Part shown: positions 8,056 through 17,055 of the stretch, one piece after another
Numbering within the stretch: the first letter of the stretch is position 1
Layout of the letters: the number at the start of each line of letters is the position of its first letter
DNA from: Spirochaetae bacterium HGW-Spirochaetae-2
GTDB lineage: Bacteria; Spirochaetota; Spirochaetia; Sphaerochaetales; Sphaerochaetaceae
Assembly (NCBI GenBank): GCA_002839355.1
Contig: PGXW01000009.1
Location: 1 to 64,000 of the forward strand
Direction of reading: 5' to 3'
DNA: 64,000 nt
Made by a program: the position numbers and the translations under genes
The notes under the pieces: generated by a model
What the model was told of the DNA's origin: nothing
The model's database searches: none
What the model saw: the letters and a program-made list of their open reading frames with translations, nothing else

Positions 8056-10563
8056 CTCCTCTATTCGACCTGTAGCACGCGGATCATCCTCGATCGCCGC
8101 CAACGGATCCTCATAGTCCCGATTCCCGTCCTCGATTTTCTTTCGTAGGATATTGGAAATCGGTTTGGAGCTGTGGTCATCGTCCTGGAACGGATCCCGT
8201 TTCTCGATGAACGGATGGATCGGCGTGGCAGTTCCCAGGTTCCTGGACTTTTCCCGTCGCTTGAGGTCCTTCAGGAAGTTCTGCCGGTAACTGTTGCGCA
8301 CCTTCGTGCTCTGGCTGGCCTTCTTTCCTTCCTTGTCCCCCGTATTGTAGCGGGAACTGTAATAACGCCTGGCATAGGACGAACCCTGGTAGGTGTAGTA
8401 CCGCCCGCTCGAATAGTGTCCGCCCATCTTCGACTCGATCACACCGTTGAAGATCACACCCAGCACATTGATTCCGGCAAGATCCAGGTTGTCCAACAAC
8501 TCCCTGAGTCCACCTTTTGTGGAGATTCCGGCCCGGACGTTCAGGGCGATCCCATCGACATGCTTTGCGATAGCCATGAGCTCCGATGCGAATACCAGCG
8601 GCGGGGTGTCGATGAGCACATAATCATACAGTCCCAGCAGATGGTCGAGCATCTCCACATATTCGGTCGAATTGAATATCGCGGACGGCAACGGCGGCAA
8701 CAGGCCGGGTGGCAACAGATGCAGTGAGGGGATATCGCCCAAAGGCTGTATGATCACTTCCTCGACGGAAATGTCCGTGGTCGCCACATCGACCAGTCCC
8801 TGGGGCGATTTCTTGAGGTTGAAGAACGTCTCCAACTGCGGCAGGCGCAAATCCCCATCGATCAGCAGGACCTTCAAACCGTTCATGGCCATGGAAGTGG
8901 CGATATTGGCTGTCGCGCTGGTCTTCCCCTCGCCCATTCCCGGACTGGTGATGCTGAATATCCGCTGGTTGTTGCGCATAGTCCCGAACGAGACGTTGTT
9001 TGCAATCAGCTTGTACCGCTCCGATTCGAAGGAAAGCGGGTCGTTGTGGACGACGAGCGATGGGATATCCAGATCCTGGTTGAAGCTCATCAACGGAATC
9101 CAGCCGAGCAGCGGACGGTTCGGTCCCGCCAACTTCCTCAACGTCCCCTCATCCTTGATGGTGACATCGAGCATCTCCATCAGCAGGGCCAGCAATATCC
9201 CGAGTGCTCCTCCGAGGAGCACCGAAACAGCCAGGATCAGCATCTTGTTGGGGCTGACAGGAATTGCCGTTCCCTCACGATTTGCAGTGACTATGGCAGG
9301 ATCGACAACCGTAACGCTTCCTGCTACGGCGGCTTCGGCGATCTTGACTTCCTCCAACAATTCCATCAGGCGCATGCGCAACGTCTCGTACACCTGCACA
9401 TCGCGCTGCAAGTCCAGCAGTTGGCGTTCAAGGATCGGCAAATGCGACAACTCGTCCGAATAGGTCATCTCTATCGATTCCAACACCGACATCTTGGCTT
9501 CGGTCATGGCCCGCTGGTGCATGGCCTTGGCCAATTCCTGCGATGTGACCATGATGAACGGATCGGTACTCAAACCCCGGGGCGCCACCAGAAGCGTCAC
9601 CCGATCCAACAACGACTTGGAGAGCTGGTTCAATGCGCTTTGCAACACGAACAGACGCTCAGATCCTTCGGGAATCCCCTCTTGGATCGCTTCGTACATG
9701 ATCAACTCGCGGCTTCGCTGCATATAGGATTCGAGCAGGTGGTCCATGTCGATATCTGCGAGAACTTCATCGTATCCGGGTGTTTCCAAGGCAAAGGAGG
9801 ACAAGGTCCCCTCGTGGGCCTGTATGATCAAGTCGGCTTCCCGCAGCTGCAACGCAAGCGGTTCGCGGCGAAGCTGGAAGTAGGCGATCTTCTCCGAAAG
9901 CAATTTGCTCTTGTCGGAAAGCTGGATATAGTTGCTCTCTTCCCTGAAGCGCCCCAAAGCATCGGCGGCGGCCTGCAGCTGTTGCTCGTTTATCGGAATC
10001 TGGGATTGTATGAATTCCTTCTGGATGGTCTTGTTGTTTCTGGCTATGCTTCCCAGCAACTCGTTGTAGCTCTCTGCCAAGGCATTGGCGAAATCGCGTG
10101 CGAATGTCGGATCCTGGTCGGTCACGGTGATCCTGACAATATTCGTATCCTTGACCGTGGTGACGCTGGTGCGGCCCTTGATATTGCCCACAATCCCTTC
10201 AACGGCATACGAAACACCATCCTCGGTGCGATAGCGGGACAAGTCGAGTTTCGCCAAGGCACTTTCGATATTGCTTCTGCTGAGGGTCAACTCTACCTCA
10301 GTGGATATCTTCGCTGTGCTCTGTCCCAGCAACATGCTTTCGAAATCGGTCCCCTTTTGCAGCGAATCGACCAGAATGGTCACTTCCGATTCGTACATGG
10401 GCGTCACATACTGCAGGTAGCCGACAGCAGCGGCCACCACCAGCACAAACACAACGATTATCCAGGCAAGGCGGACCTTGAGGATATGGAGCAACTCCTT
10501 GATGCTCATCCCCTCCTGCATCTCGTCATCGGGAATCTGTTGTGCCATATTCATGCTGTCCAC
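8053..10563 (-). CDS. Polysaccharide co-polymerase / bacterial tyrosine autokinase (Wzc type)
   Basis: 836 residues. An N-terminal Wzz domain with a membrane segment (about 30-52) is followed by a long coiled-coil periplasmic region, a second membrane segment near residue 450, and a cytoplasmic CpsD-type kinase with Walker A SPGMGEGKTS, Walker A' VLLIDGDLRLP and Walker B VLIDTPP. A tyrosine cluster at about 714-739 (repeats of YYSS, RYYTY) is the expected autophosphorylation site. It is followed by a charged tail of about 95 residues, so the cluster is not at the extreme C-terminus as in Wzc. Start is GTG 10563 with GGAGG eight bases upstream; an in-frame ATG at 10554 is less well placed. It follows the export gene and should control chain length and export of an exopolysaccharide. 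Confidence 0.9.
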   Translation of the reverse strand: MDSMNMAQQIPDDEMQEGMSIKELLHILKVRLAWIIVVFVLVVAAAVGYLQYVTPMYESEVTILVDSLQKGTDFESMLLGQSTAKISTEVELTLSRSNIESALAKLDLSRYRTEDGVSYAVEGIVGNIKGRTSVTTVKDTNIVRITVTDQDPTFARDFANALAESYNELLGSIARNNKTIQKEFIQSQIPINEQQLQAAADALGRFREESNYIQLSDKSKLLSEKIAYFQLRREPLALQLREADLIIQAHEGTLSSFALETPGYDEVLADIDMDHLLESYMQRSRELIMYEAIQEGIPEGSERLFVLQSALNQLSKSLLDRVTLLVAPRGLSTDPFIMVTSQELAKAMHQRAMTEAKMSVLESIEMTYSDELSHLPILERQLLDLQRDVQVYETLRMRLMELLEEVKIAEAAVAGSVTVVDPAIVTANREGTAIPVSPNKMLILAVSVLLGGALGILLALLMEMLDVTIKDEGTLRKLAGPNRPLLGWIPLMSFNQDLDIPSLVVHNDPLSFESERYKLIANNVSFGTMRNNQRIFSITSPGMGEGKTSATANIATSMAMNGLKVLLIDGDLRLPQLETFFNLKKSPQGLVDVATTDISVEEVIIQPLGDIPSLHLLPPGLLPPLPSAIFNSTEYVEMLDHLLGLYDYVLIDTPPLVFASELMAIAKHVDGIALNVRAGISTKGGLRELLDNLDLAGINVLGVIFNGVIESKMGGHYSSGRYYTYQGSSYARRYYSSRYNTGDKEGKKASQSTKVRNSYRQNFLKDLKRREKSRNLGTATPIHPFIEKRDPFQDDDHSSKPISNILRKKIEDGNRDYEDPLAAIEDDPRATGRIEE

Positions 10564-10584
10564 GTATGTTCCCTCCCTCTGGGA

Positions 10585-12171
10585 TTACAATCTCGATAAG
10601 ACCACGACATCGTAGAGGATACCGACAATTGTCGCTACCAACCCGACCAGGGTCACAGTCGTTGCCAGGTTCAGCCCGTTGACGGCCTGGAAGGTATTGA
10701 GCTTGGCGGTGACGACCGCCTCCGGAGGAACCGGAACTTTCTCGTCGAGTTTGTTGCCGTTCTTGTCCACAACCGTATATGCCCCATTACGGTTTTTTGC
10801 GGGATCGAACCCTCCCGCCATATTGATATAATAGGAAGCACCTTTGTCGGGGATGTAGGGGAATGTTCCCGGACGCAACACCCCACCGGCGACATTGACG
10901 AACAGCTGGTTGAACGGCACCACGAACCGATCTCCCTCCTCAAGGCGCAGCTTGGCGACTTCGGACGGATTGCCCATCAAGATTGCCTGGACATCGACCG
11001 GTATCAGGCGATCCGAACGCAACAGGTAGGTTGCCCCGAGATCGCTGACCGCGGAGAAGCGATGCGCGATTCCCTGCAGCATTTCGCGTACAGTCTCGCC
11101 GGGAAAGAACTGGTAATAGACACGCCCGGAGGAACCGAGGGCACTGGATTGTGTCTGCACGTCCCCCATATTGACTGCACCCTCTATGGTCACCGCACGG
11201 GAGGTGGGGACGATCGGGCTGACGAAGATGGTATCGAGGTGCTTGGCTGCGAATGTGGCGAGCTCGCCCGAAGATACCCTGACCACATCGATCGTGGCAC
11301 TCGTACCGGTACCGTACCTGCGTACCAGCACCGCATCGGAATCGCCACTGGGCAACACGCCGTTTCCATAGCGCGACAAGATGGTTGCCAGTGTCTCGCC
11401 GTCCAGCGGTTGGTACACTCCTGGACGACCGACTTCACCGGCGATCACAATGACTTTGCCTGCCTGGGGAATGGTTACGATATCGCCGGCGCGGACAAAG
11501 GGATTCTGACTGAGGTCGCCTTCCCGCAAAGCGGCATACAGATCGTACGATTTTGCTGTTCCATCGACCGAGGTCACCCGGACTTGCCTGGTGGATGCGT
11601 ATTGGGTGGCGGACAACACGACCGAGGAGAGTCTGCTCAATCCCCATGCGGGAACCTCGCGGGTCGAGTCTACCTCGCCCCTGACTGTGACGGAGAAGGC
11701 TCCTGTACCGACCAGGTTCACCCGTGGCAGGGAGAATGGCAGGTAGGTCACCACCATTCGCTCTATCTCCCGAGCAAACTCCACGAACGTCTTGTTCCTG
11801 CCGTCGACTGTCCCGAATGTGGGAATGACGACACGATAGGAACCGTCGACCTGAAGCGTGAGGCTGGTACTATTCTTTCCTTCCGTGTAGAAGAGATTCA
11901 AGGTATCGCCGGGTGTCACCGGATAGCTGTTGTTGGAAATGGCGGCAAGCACCCGTTCTTGGTTTGCGTTGGCACCGGCAATCGCCGATTCTTCGATCGT
12001 GAGACCAAGCTGGTCACGATAGGTCCGGGGAATGGATACATCGCTCGTAGCGGCTGTTGCACCCCCGTAATATGGGGAACGTACGATCACCGCGTTATCT
12101 TCAGCGGGCAACATCGACAAGAATACAACCAGCACGACTATCGACAGGAGCACCCGATTCCAATTCCTCAT
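10585..12171 (-). CDS. Outer-membrane polysaccharide export protein, SLBB domains (Wza-like)
   Basis: 528 residues with a signal peptide (RVLLSIVVLVVFLSML), a poly-export domain (YPVTPGDTLNLFYTEG, then GSYRVVIPTFG), several SLBB-type repeats (AGKVIVIAGEVGRPGVY, VTIEGAVNMGD, FVNVAGGVLRPGTF) and a C-terminal hydrophobic segment, VTLVGLVATIVGILY. The protein is longer than E. coli Wza (about 380) because of the extra SLBB repeat. It forms the outer-membrane channel that works with the downstream kinase, 21 bases away. No polymerase, flippase or glycosyltransferases are next to the pair. Confidence 0.88.
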   Translation of the reverse strand: MRNWNRVLLSIVVLVVFLSMLPAEDNAVIVRSPYYGGATAATSDVSIPRTYRDQLGLTIEESAIAGANANQERVLAAISNNSYPVTPGDTLNLFYTEGKNSTSLTLQVDGSYRVVIPTFGTVDGRNKTFVEFAREIERMVVTYLPFSLPRVNLVGTGAFSVTVRGEVDSTREVPAWGLSRLSSVVLSATQYASTRQVRVTSVDGTAKSYDLYAALREGDLSQNPFVRAGDIVTIPQAGKVIVIAGEVGRPGVYQPLDGETLATILSRYGNGVLPSGDSDAVLVRRYGTGTSATIDVVRVSSGELATFAAKHLDTIFVSPIVPTSRAVTIEGAVNMGDVQTQSSALGSSGRVYYQFFPGETVREMLQGIAHRFSAVSDLGATYLLRSDRLIPVDVQAILMGNPSEVAKLRLEEGDRFVVPFNQLFVNVAGGVLRPGTFPYIPDKGASYYINMAGGFDPAKNRNGAYTVVDKNGNKLDEKVPVPPEAVVTAKLNTFQAVNGLNLATTVTLVGLVATIVGILYDVVVLSRL

Positions 12172-12401
12172 AGCACCTTCCAGTTCGATGGATTCGACAA
12201 CAGCACGATAGTATCACGCAATAGAGTGTGAAGTAAAGCGGATACTACTTATGAAAATGGTATAAAAACCATACCGATAATCCATGGAACGGGGTAATTT
12301 CCGTCAGATTTGCCTTGCGAATAATTCGGAAACGATGAGTCAAGAAATGAAAAGAAACCAAGCAATCGCTGACATTCAATATTCGGTACTATCTAATTTG
12401 A

Positions 12402-12430
12402 TTGACACATAGGCAACATCATGATACCAT
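12402..12430 (+). promoter_or_regulatory. Promoter of the amidohydrolase-pyrK-pyrD operon
   Basis: Perfect -35 TTGACA (12402-12407), a 17-base spacer, and -10 TACCAT (12425-12430) preceded by TGA, an extended -10. Predicted start is near 12437, inside the IclR-like palindrome that follows, so repression by steric block is likely. Confidence 0.65.
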
Positions 12431-12434
12431 TCAG

Positions 12435-12460
12435 TGGAAATTAATTCCATTTATCGGAAT
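12435..12460 (+). promoter_or_regulatory. IclR-like operator pair
   Basis: TGGAAATTAATTCCA (12435-12449) matches the E. coli IclR consensus I recall (TGGAAATnATTTCCA) at all but one fixed position. It overlaps a second palindrome, ATTCCATTTATCGGAAT (12444-12460). The pair lies right after the -10 box. The island carries its own IclR-family gene at 15441-16190, and related palindromes occur in front of the opposing operon. Confidence 0.6.
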
Positions 12461-12510
12461 TTAGCAACAGAATACATACCTTCATTTAAAGGTTTTGGAG
12501 CTTTGGAAAC

Positions 12511-13734
12511 ATGAATCTTGATCGCCTGAATAACCATATCACCCAGATGGGAAGCATCGGAACAACTCCCGATGGTGGTGTGACTCGTCTGGCATTTACC
12601 GACGAAGATATGCAAGGAAGGAAACTTCTAACATCATATATGCATAATCTTGGACTAGAAGTATATGAAGATGGCATCGGCAATATCAGTGGAGTGTGGA
12701 GGGGATTGAACCCGACCCTACCGAGGTTGATTGTGGGCTCCCATATCGATACTGTACCGGAAGGGGGAAAATTCGATGGTGTGCTAGGTGTTTTAGGAGC
12801 TTTGGAATGTATCCAAACGATGCGAGAGCATGGGTTCATGCCGAATCGTTCAATAGAGGTGGTCTCTTTTTCCGCTGAAGAATCAAGTCGTTTCAATATA
12901 TCTACTATTGGTAGTAAGATGATTTCAAGACCGTTTGATTTACAGGTTCTGCATCAATATAAGGACAAGGATGATGTCTCGCTATATGAAATCCTTTTTA
13001 CCAAAGGATTCGACCCATCCAATCTGAAACAATGGGATCATCAGGAGATATTTGCTTTCTTGGAACTACATATCGAACAAGGCCCACGACTGGAATTATT
13101 ACAAGCCGATATCGGGATTGTAGATAAGATCGCTGCTCCGACAAGGCTGGTTGTTACTATCAAAGGAGAGGCGGCACACTCAGGTAGTTGTCCCATGGAA
13201 TATCGTAAAGACGCATTGGTTGCCGCTGCAATGGTCATTGAACAAGTTGAACAAGTAGGTATCGAAGAATCTGTTTATCAAACTGTCGCAACGATTGGAC
13301 GAATTGATATTGAACCAGGTTCTATGAATGTTGTACCGGAGAGGGCTAAGCTGTATCTGGACATTCGTGGTGTGGATATGCAGAGCATCGAGCGAGCATT
13401 ATCTGCAATCGTGTATAAGATTTCTAATATTACCACATCCAGAGGACTCACATTCACTGTGGAAACGATAAGTCACGAAACCCCGGTCCAGCTGGATTTT
13501 CGATTGGCAGGAATTATCGAAAATATTTGTCTAGATAGGGACTTTAAAGCTATAAGAATGTCCAGCGGAGCAGGCCATGATTCGATGAATCTGGCGAGAA
13601 TAGTTCCTACCGCATTGATCCTTATACCATGTGTTGGTGGGATCAGCCACAATAAACGGGAAAATGTCCTACCCAAGGATATCAATAATGGATTGAATAT
13701 TTTACATGAATGCATGCATCGGCTTTCATTTTGA
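12511..13734 (+). CDS. M20-family N-carbamoyl-amino-acid / allantoate-type amidohydrolase
   Basis: 407 residues, the usual length for the hydantoinase/carbamoylase branch of M20. Metal and substrate motifs are GSHIDTVPEGGKFDG (H78, D80, D89), FSAEESSRF (E123/E124), LELHIEQG (H187), SGAGHDSMN and GGISHNKRE. Members hydrolyse N-carbamoyl groups: N-carbamoyl-L-amino acids, 3-ureidopropionate or allantoate. Next to pyrK and pyrD the most sensible substrate is N-carbamoyl-L-aspartate or a related ureido acid; that is inference from context. It is the first gene of a three-gene operon with 21 bases to pyrK. AT-rich: 23 of 60 bases are G+C at 13261-13320, against 34 of 60 at 9001-9060. Confidence 0.85.
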   Translation: MNLDRLNNHITQMGSIGTTPDGGVTRLAFTDEDMQGRKLLTSYMHNLGLEVYEDGIGNISGVWRGLNPTLPRLIVGSHIDTVPEGGKFDGVLGVLGALECIQTMREHGFMPNRSIEVVSFSAEESSRFNISTIGSKMISRPFDLQVLHQYKDKDDVSLYEILFTKGFDPSNLKQWDHQEIFAFLELHIEQGPRLELLQADIGIVDKIAAPTRLVVTIKGEAAHSGSCPMEYRKDALVAAAMVIEQVEQVGIEESVYQTVATIGRIDIEPGSMNVVPERAKLYLDIRGVDMQSIERALSAIVYKISNITTSRGLTFTVETISHETPVQLDFRLAGIIENICLDRDFKAIRMSSGAGHDSMNLARIVPTALILIPCVGGISHNKRENVLPKDINNGLNILHECMHRLSF

Positions 13735-13755
13735 ATTCTTGAAGGAGAACTAGGT

Positions 13756-14523
13756 TTGAAATTATTTATCGCCAGTATTATCCAAAACCACGCTATTGCA
13801 CACGGTATATATGAAATGGTAATCCATGCTCCAGAAATTGCGCTTCATGCGGTACCAGGCCAATTCGTAAACTTGTATCCCCATCTGGAGTCCACGCTAC
13901 TACCAAGACCAATCAGTATTTCTGATGTGGACTACTCCGGGGGACATGTCCATCTGGCGTATGCCTTGGTTGGAACTGGTACGAAACTATTTGCCACACT
14001 ACGCGTTGCGGATACCGTTACAGTCCTTGGTCCATTGGGAAATGGTTACGCAATTCCCGATAGCATACAGAATCCACTATTGGTTGCTGGTGGAGTCGGA
14101 ACTCCACCGATGATATTCTTAGCACGATCCCTACGTATGCCTGTCATGATATATTTGGGATTCCGTTCTTCGACGCCATATTTCGTGGAACGGCTTGCGG
14201 AGTTTGGTGTTGTTCGAGTGGCAACTGAAGATGGTAGCGACGGGTATAAGGGAAATGTAGTAAATCTTATGGATAAGCATGGAGCGGAAGGTGATATTGT
14301 ATATTCGTGTGGTCCCAGACCAATGCTGAAAGCAGTTCAGGAATGGTCCAAATCAAAGCATATCCCAACACAATTGTCTCTTGAAGAGCGGATGGGATGT
14401 GGAATTGGATCCTGTGTTGGATGTATTGTCAAGATAAAAGAGAATAATTATCAAGGCTGGAATTATAAAAAAGTCTGCCACGACGGGCCTGTGTTTTTAG
14501 GCGAAAAGGTAATCTTTTCATGA
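13756..14523 (+). CDS. pyrK: Dihydroorotate dehydrogenase electron-transfer subunit
   Basis: 255 residues. FAD-binding RPISIS (51-56), NAD-binding GGVGTPPM (112-119), and a [2Fe-2S] site C215, C220, C223, C241 in GCGIGSCVGC and KKVCHDGPVF, all in the standard PyrK order. It carries electrons between NAD(H) and the FMN of PyrD. Start is TTG at 13756 with GGAG eight bases upstream. The stop overlaps the pyrD ATG by four bases (ATGA), as in Gram-positive pyrK-pyrD pairs. This is a second, unfused copy of a function already present in the pyr operon; its company suggests it works in the reducing (catabolic) direction. Confidence 0.92.
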   Translation: MKLFIASIIQNHAIAHGIYEMVIHAPEIALHAVPGQFVNLYPHLESTLLPRPISISDVDYSGGHVHLAYALVGTGTKLFATLRVADTVTVLGPLGNGYAIPDSIQNPLLVAGGVGTPPMIFLARSLRMPVMIYLGFRSSTPYFVERLAEFGVVRVATEDGSDGYKGNVVNLMDKHGAEGDIVYSCGPRPMLKAVQEWSKSKHIPTQLSLEERMGCGIGSCVGCIVKIKENNYQGWNYKKVCHDGPVFLGEKVIFS

Positions 14524-15437
14524 AAAGGACTGATCTTGCTATAAATATTGCTGGACATGAGCTTGCCAATCCAGTTATGACTTGCTCAGGAACTTTTGGG
14601 TCCGGTAAGGAATATTGCAGCTTCATGGATCTCAACATGCTTGGTGCAGTCGTCTGTAAAGGCATTTCCGTTCTACCCTGGAACGGGAATCCACCACCCC
14701 GTATCGCGGAAGTATATGGTGGAATGCTGAATAGTGTCGGTCTACAGAACTCGGGAGTTGATAGTTTTATTGCTAATGATATTCCATTCTTGAGGAAATT
14801 CAATACAAAGATTGTCGCAAATTTGGTTGGCCATAGTCTTTCGGAATATGAAGCGGTGGCGCAAAGATTGAATGAAACGGATATTGATATGATGGAGCTC
14901 AATATATCATGTCCCAATGTGCGGGAGGGGGGTGCGACTTTTGGGACTGATACCAGAAAGGCCGCAGAAATTACAACCGTAGTACGAAGAGTCTGCACAA
15001 AACCGTTGATTGTCAAGCTTTCTCCCAATGTAACAAATATCAGTGAGATTGCAATTGCTGTTGAATCAAGTGGAGCAGATGCCGTTTCATTGATCAATAC
15101 AGTGCTTGCGATGAGAATAGACATATATCGCCGACGGCCAGTGCTTGCACAAAAGGTAGGAGGAATGTCTGGCCCTGCAGTCAAACCAATCGCTATACGG
15201 ATGGTGTACCAGGTTGCTCGGGCTGTGAAAATCCCCGTTATCGGAATGGGAGGAATCCGCACTCCTGAAGATGCGATCGAGTTCCTTCTCGCTGGAGCTT
15301 CGGCTGTCGGTGTAGGTTCAAGCCATTTCTTTAATCCACAAGCATCGGTGGAGGTAGTGAATGGAATCCGTTCATATATGGAGGGACAAGGCTTTGCCTC
15401 GATACGTGAAATCAATGAAGCGTTGATCGATGAATAA
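14520..15437 (+). CDS. pyrD: Dihydroorotate dehydrogenase catalytic subunit, class 1B
   Basis: 305 residues, normal for class 1B. Canonical residues: K47 before GISVLPWNGNPPP, the NSVGLQN loop (71-77), catalytic C131 in ELNISCPNVREGG, VKLSPNV, SLINTVLAM, the GGMSGPAVKPIA phosphate region and IGMGGI. It is a textbook PyrDB, unlike the divergent catalytic domain of the fused protein at 2892-4652. It interconverts dihydroorotate and orotate. Orotate reduction by an NADH-linked enzyme of this type is the first step of orotate fermentation in Clostridium oroticum. The stop is three bases from the stop of the convergent iclR gene. Confidence 0.93.
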   Translation: MKRTDLAINIAGHELANPVMTCSGTFGSGKEYCSFMDLNMLGAVVCKGISVLPWNGNPPPRIAEVYGGMLNSVGLQNSGVDSFIANDIPFLRKFNTKIVANLVGHSLSEYEAVAQRLNETDIDMMELNISCPNVREGGATFGTDTRKAAEITTVVRRVCTKPLIVKLSPNVTNISEIAIAVESSGADAVSLINTVLAMRIDIYRRRPVLAQKVGGMSGPAVKPIAIRMVYQVARAVKIPVIGMGGIRTPEDAIEFLLAGASAVGVGSSHFFNPQASVEVVNGIRSYMEGQGFASIREINEALIDE

Positions 15438-15440
15438 GAA

Positions 15441-16190
15441 TTAGTTTTTGGTGGAATTACCAAGATCGGCAGAAATCAATCTTGCGGTCTGTTTCAATTC
15501 TTCGGCAAAGTTCTGGGACACAGCTTCAGTAATTTTGCTTTTTAGTATGGTGATACTTCCGACAATTGCATCATCATAATTACGAATAGGTGCCGAAATC
15601 CCAATAACACCCGGTTCCAACTCTTCATCACATGTTGCAAATCCTTCACTTCGAATTGTCTCCAGCCGTTTAAGAAGCGCCTCTTTTTCAACTAATGTCT
15701 TCTGGGTAAATGGTAAAAGCTGTTCGGCATTCACGATCCTCTCCATTTCTTTCGGAGTAAGGAATGCAATAATGGATTGCGCAGCAGCTGAAGAATTTAT
15801 CGGCATGGCACTACCGATTTTGACAAAAAAGGAAACATTTGCATCTGTCTGAACCGTATCGATACAAACAACGATATTCTGTTCAAACAAGCATAAGAAA
15901 ACAAAACTTTTCGTCTTCTTACAAAGACACTCCATATGGGGACGGGCAATCCTCCTGATGTCATTATTTTTTATGACTTGTGCCCCCAGACTGAACAGCT
16001 TGATTGACAATATATATTTCTTGGTCATCGAATCTTGCCTGACATACGAATGCTTTTTCAATGCATGCAGGAAACGATGTACTACGCTCTGAGCCAATCC
16101 AATTTGTTCAGCGATATCAGATAAGGTAGCCCCACTGGGATGTGTGGCAAGATACTCCAGTATTAAAGATATTCTATCAATAGCTTGCAA
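15441..16190 (-). CDS. IclR-family transcriptional regulator
   Basis: 249 residues. The N-terminal winged helix (IDRISLILEYLATHP, then TLSDIAEQIGLAQSVVHRFL) and the C-terminal IclR effector domain (VEKEALLKRLETIR, EELEPGVIGISAPI) are clear. The frame is open to a TTG at 16223, but GGAGGG six bases before the TTG at 16190 and the family start (LQAIDR) favour 16190. It is the last gene of the importer operon. IclR palindromes in front of both island operons are its probable targets; the effector may be the imported compound or an intermediate (inference). Confidence 0.88.
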   Translation of the reverse strand: MQAIDRISLILEYLATHPSGATLSDIAEQIGLAQSVVHRFLHALKKHSYVRQDSMTKKYILSIKLFSLGAQVIKNNDIRRIARPHMECLCKKTKSFVFLCLFEQNIVVCIDTVQTDANVSFFVKIGSAMPINSSAAAQSIIAFLTPKEMERIVNAEQLLPFTQKTLVEKEALLKRLETIRSEGFATCDEELEPGVIGISAPIRNYDDAIVGSITILKSKITEAVSQNFAEELKQTARLISADLGNSTKN

Positions 16191-16238
16191 AATATTCCCT
16201 CCAAGCTGGAGATTATAACGCAATTTTTAAATATTTAG

Positions 16239-16261
16239 AAAACATTTCTACTAAATGTTTT
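16239..16261 (-). terminator. Hairpin between the phosphorylase and iclR genes
   Basis: Nine-bp stem AAAACATTT / AAATGTTTT with a five-base loop. On the minus strand it follows the phosphorylase stop and may lower iclR expression or stabilise the upstream message. The run of eight T lies on the plus strand side, so as a terminator it would act best on antisense transcripts from pyrD. Confidence 0.45.
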
Positions 16262-16263
16262 TT

Positions 16264-17052
16264 TTATTGATGTAGCCTTTTAATTGCCTGTACAGCAATA
16301 TCGATACATTTTTCTTGAGTTTCCTTAAAATCTACCAACCAAGTATCGGTTGCTCTATTTCCATGTACACCAAGAATTGCTCCTGTATGCATTCCAAACA
16401 GATATCCCAATGTAAAGATTGTCTCTGCTTCCATATCGAAATTTAAAACACGGTTTCTTATATGTTCTTCCATTTGGGAGGAGTAATCCTGTGAACGCAA
16501 TTCCATCGAATTTCGTAATTGGCCTTCATAATAGGAATCTGTGGAAACACCTATGCCCATGAAATAGGATTCCCCCATAGCGGTCGCAGCTTCAGCCAAA
16601 GCCGTACAGACAAATGGATCGGCGATTGCTGGAAACTCGGGACGAACATACCATCTGCTGCTTCCGCCCATCCGGACAGCTCCGGAATTAATAATGAAGC
16701 TTCCACAAGGAATCCCAGGTTGAAGTGCTCCACATCCTCCCACCCGAATCAACGTCCCAACACCGACACGATTCAATTCGACCACTGCAATTTCTGTTGA
16801 GCCACTACCAATTCCAGTACTGGCAACGCCAAAATGAACACCATCTTTCTGTGCTATTGCTGTCGTGAATTCCCTGTTCTGAGCAATCAGCTCAAAAGTA
16901 TCGGCGTGATCGGCAAACCAAAGTACCCGTTCAGGATCTCCAGGGAGCAAGAATACTTCGGGATAGGTATTGCGAATGTCTATTTTCAGATGGGGCAATA
17001 AATTGTCGACAATCGGATTGGCTGCAACTTGCATTTCACGTCTAGGTTTCAT
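16264..17052 (-). CDS. Uridine phosphorylase-like nucleoside phosphorylase (NP-I family)
   Basis: 262 residues. NP-I motifs: LLPGDPERV (phosphate), STGIGSGSTEIAVVEL, RVGGCGALQPG, GVSTDSYYEGQ and NFDMEAETIF (ribose), aligned in the order found in E. coli Udp. The family splits nucleosides with phosphate into base and ribose 1-phosphate. Several positions differ from classical Udp (DSFYPGQ is DSYYEGQ here), so the base preference is open. ATG 17052 has GGAGG eight bases upstream, partly inside the permease end. Within this operon it would free a pyrimidine base from an imported nucleoside. Confidence 0.82.
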   Translation of the reverse strand: MKPRREMQVAANPIVDNLLPHLKIDIRNTYPEVFLLPGDPERVLWFADHADTFELIAQNREFTTAIAQKDGVHFGVASTGIGSGSTEIAVVELNRVGVGTLIRVGGCGALQPGIPCGSFIINSGAVRMGGSSRWYVRPEFPAIADPFVCTALAEAATAMGESYFMGIGVSTDSYYEGQLRNSMELRSQDYSSQMEEHIRNRVLNFDMEAETIFTLGYLFGMHTGAILGVHGNRATDTWLVDFKETQEKCIDIAVQAIKRLHQ

Positions 17053-17055
17053 AAG

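Larger units (their letters stand above)
12172..12510 (+). other. Intergenic region holding divergent promoters
   Basis: 339 bases between the export gene (minus) and the island's first gene (plus). The plus promoter and operators are listed separately. For the minus gene a weak promoter is visible: TACTAT at 12213-12208 preceded by TGA, about 37 bases before the ATG, with a GAAGG ribosome site. A near-palindrome ATGGTATAAAAACCAT (about 12267-12282) may be an operator. No gene is seen here. Base composition turns AT-rich from about 12230 and stays so to about 20.6 kb. Confidence 0.5.

Noticed and set aside
9046-10599. A 517-codon open frame on the plus strand.
   Set aside because: It is antisense to the autokinase gene, has no ribosome site and no recognisable protein features; a shadow of GC-rich coding sequence.
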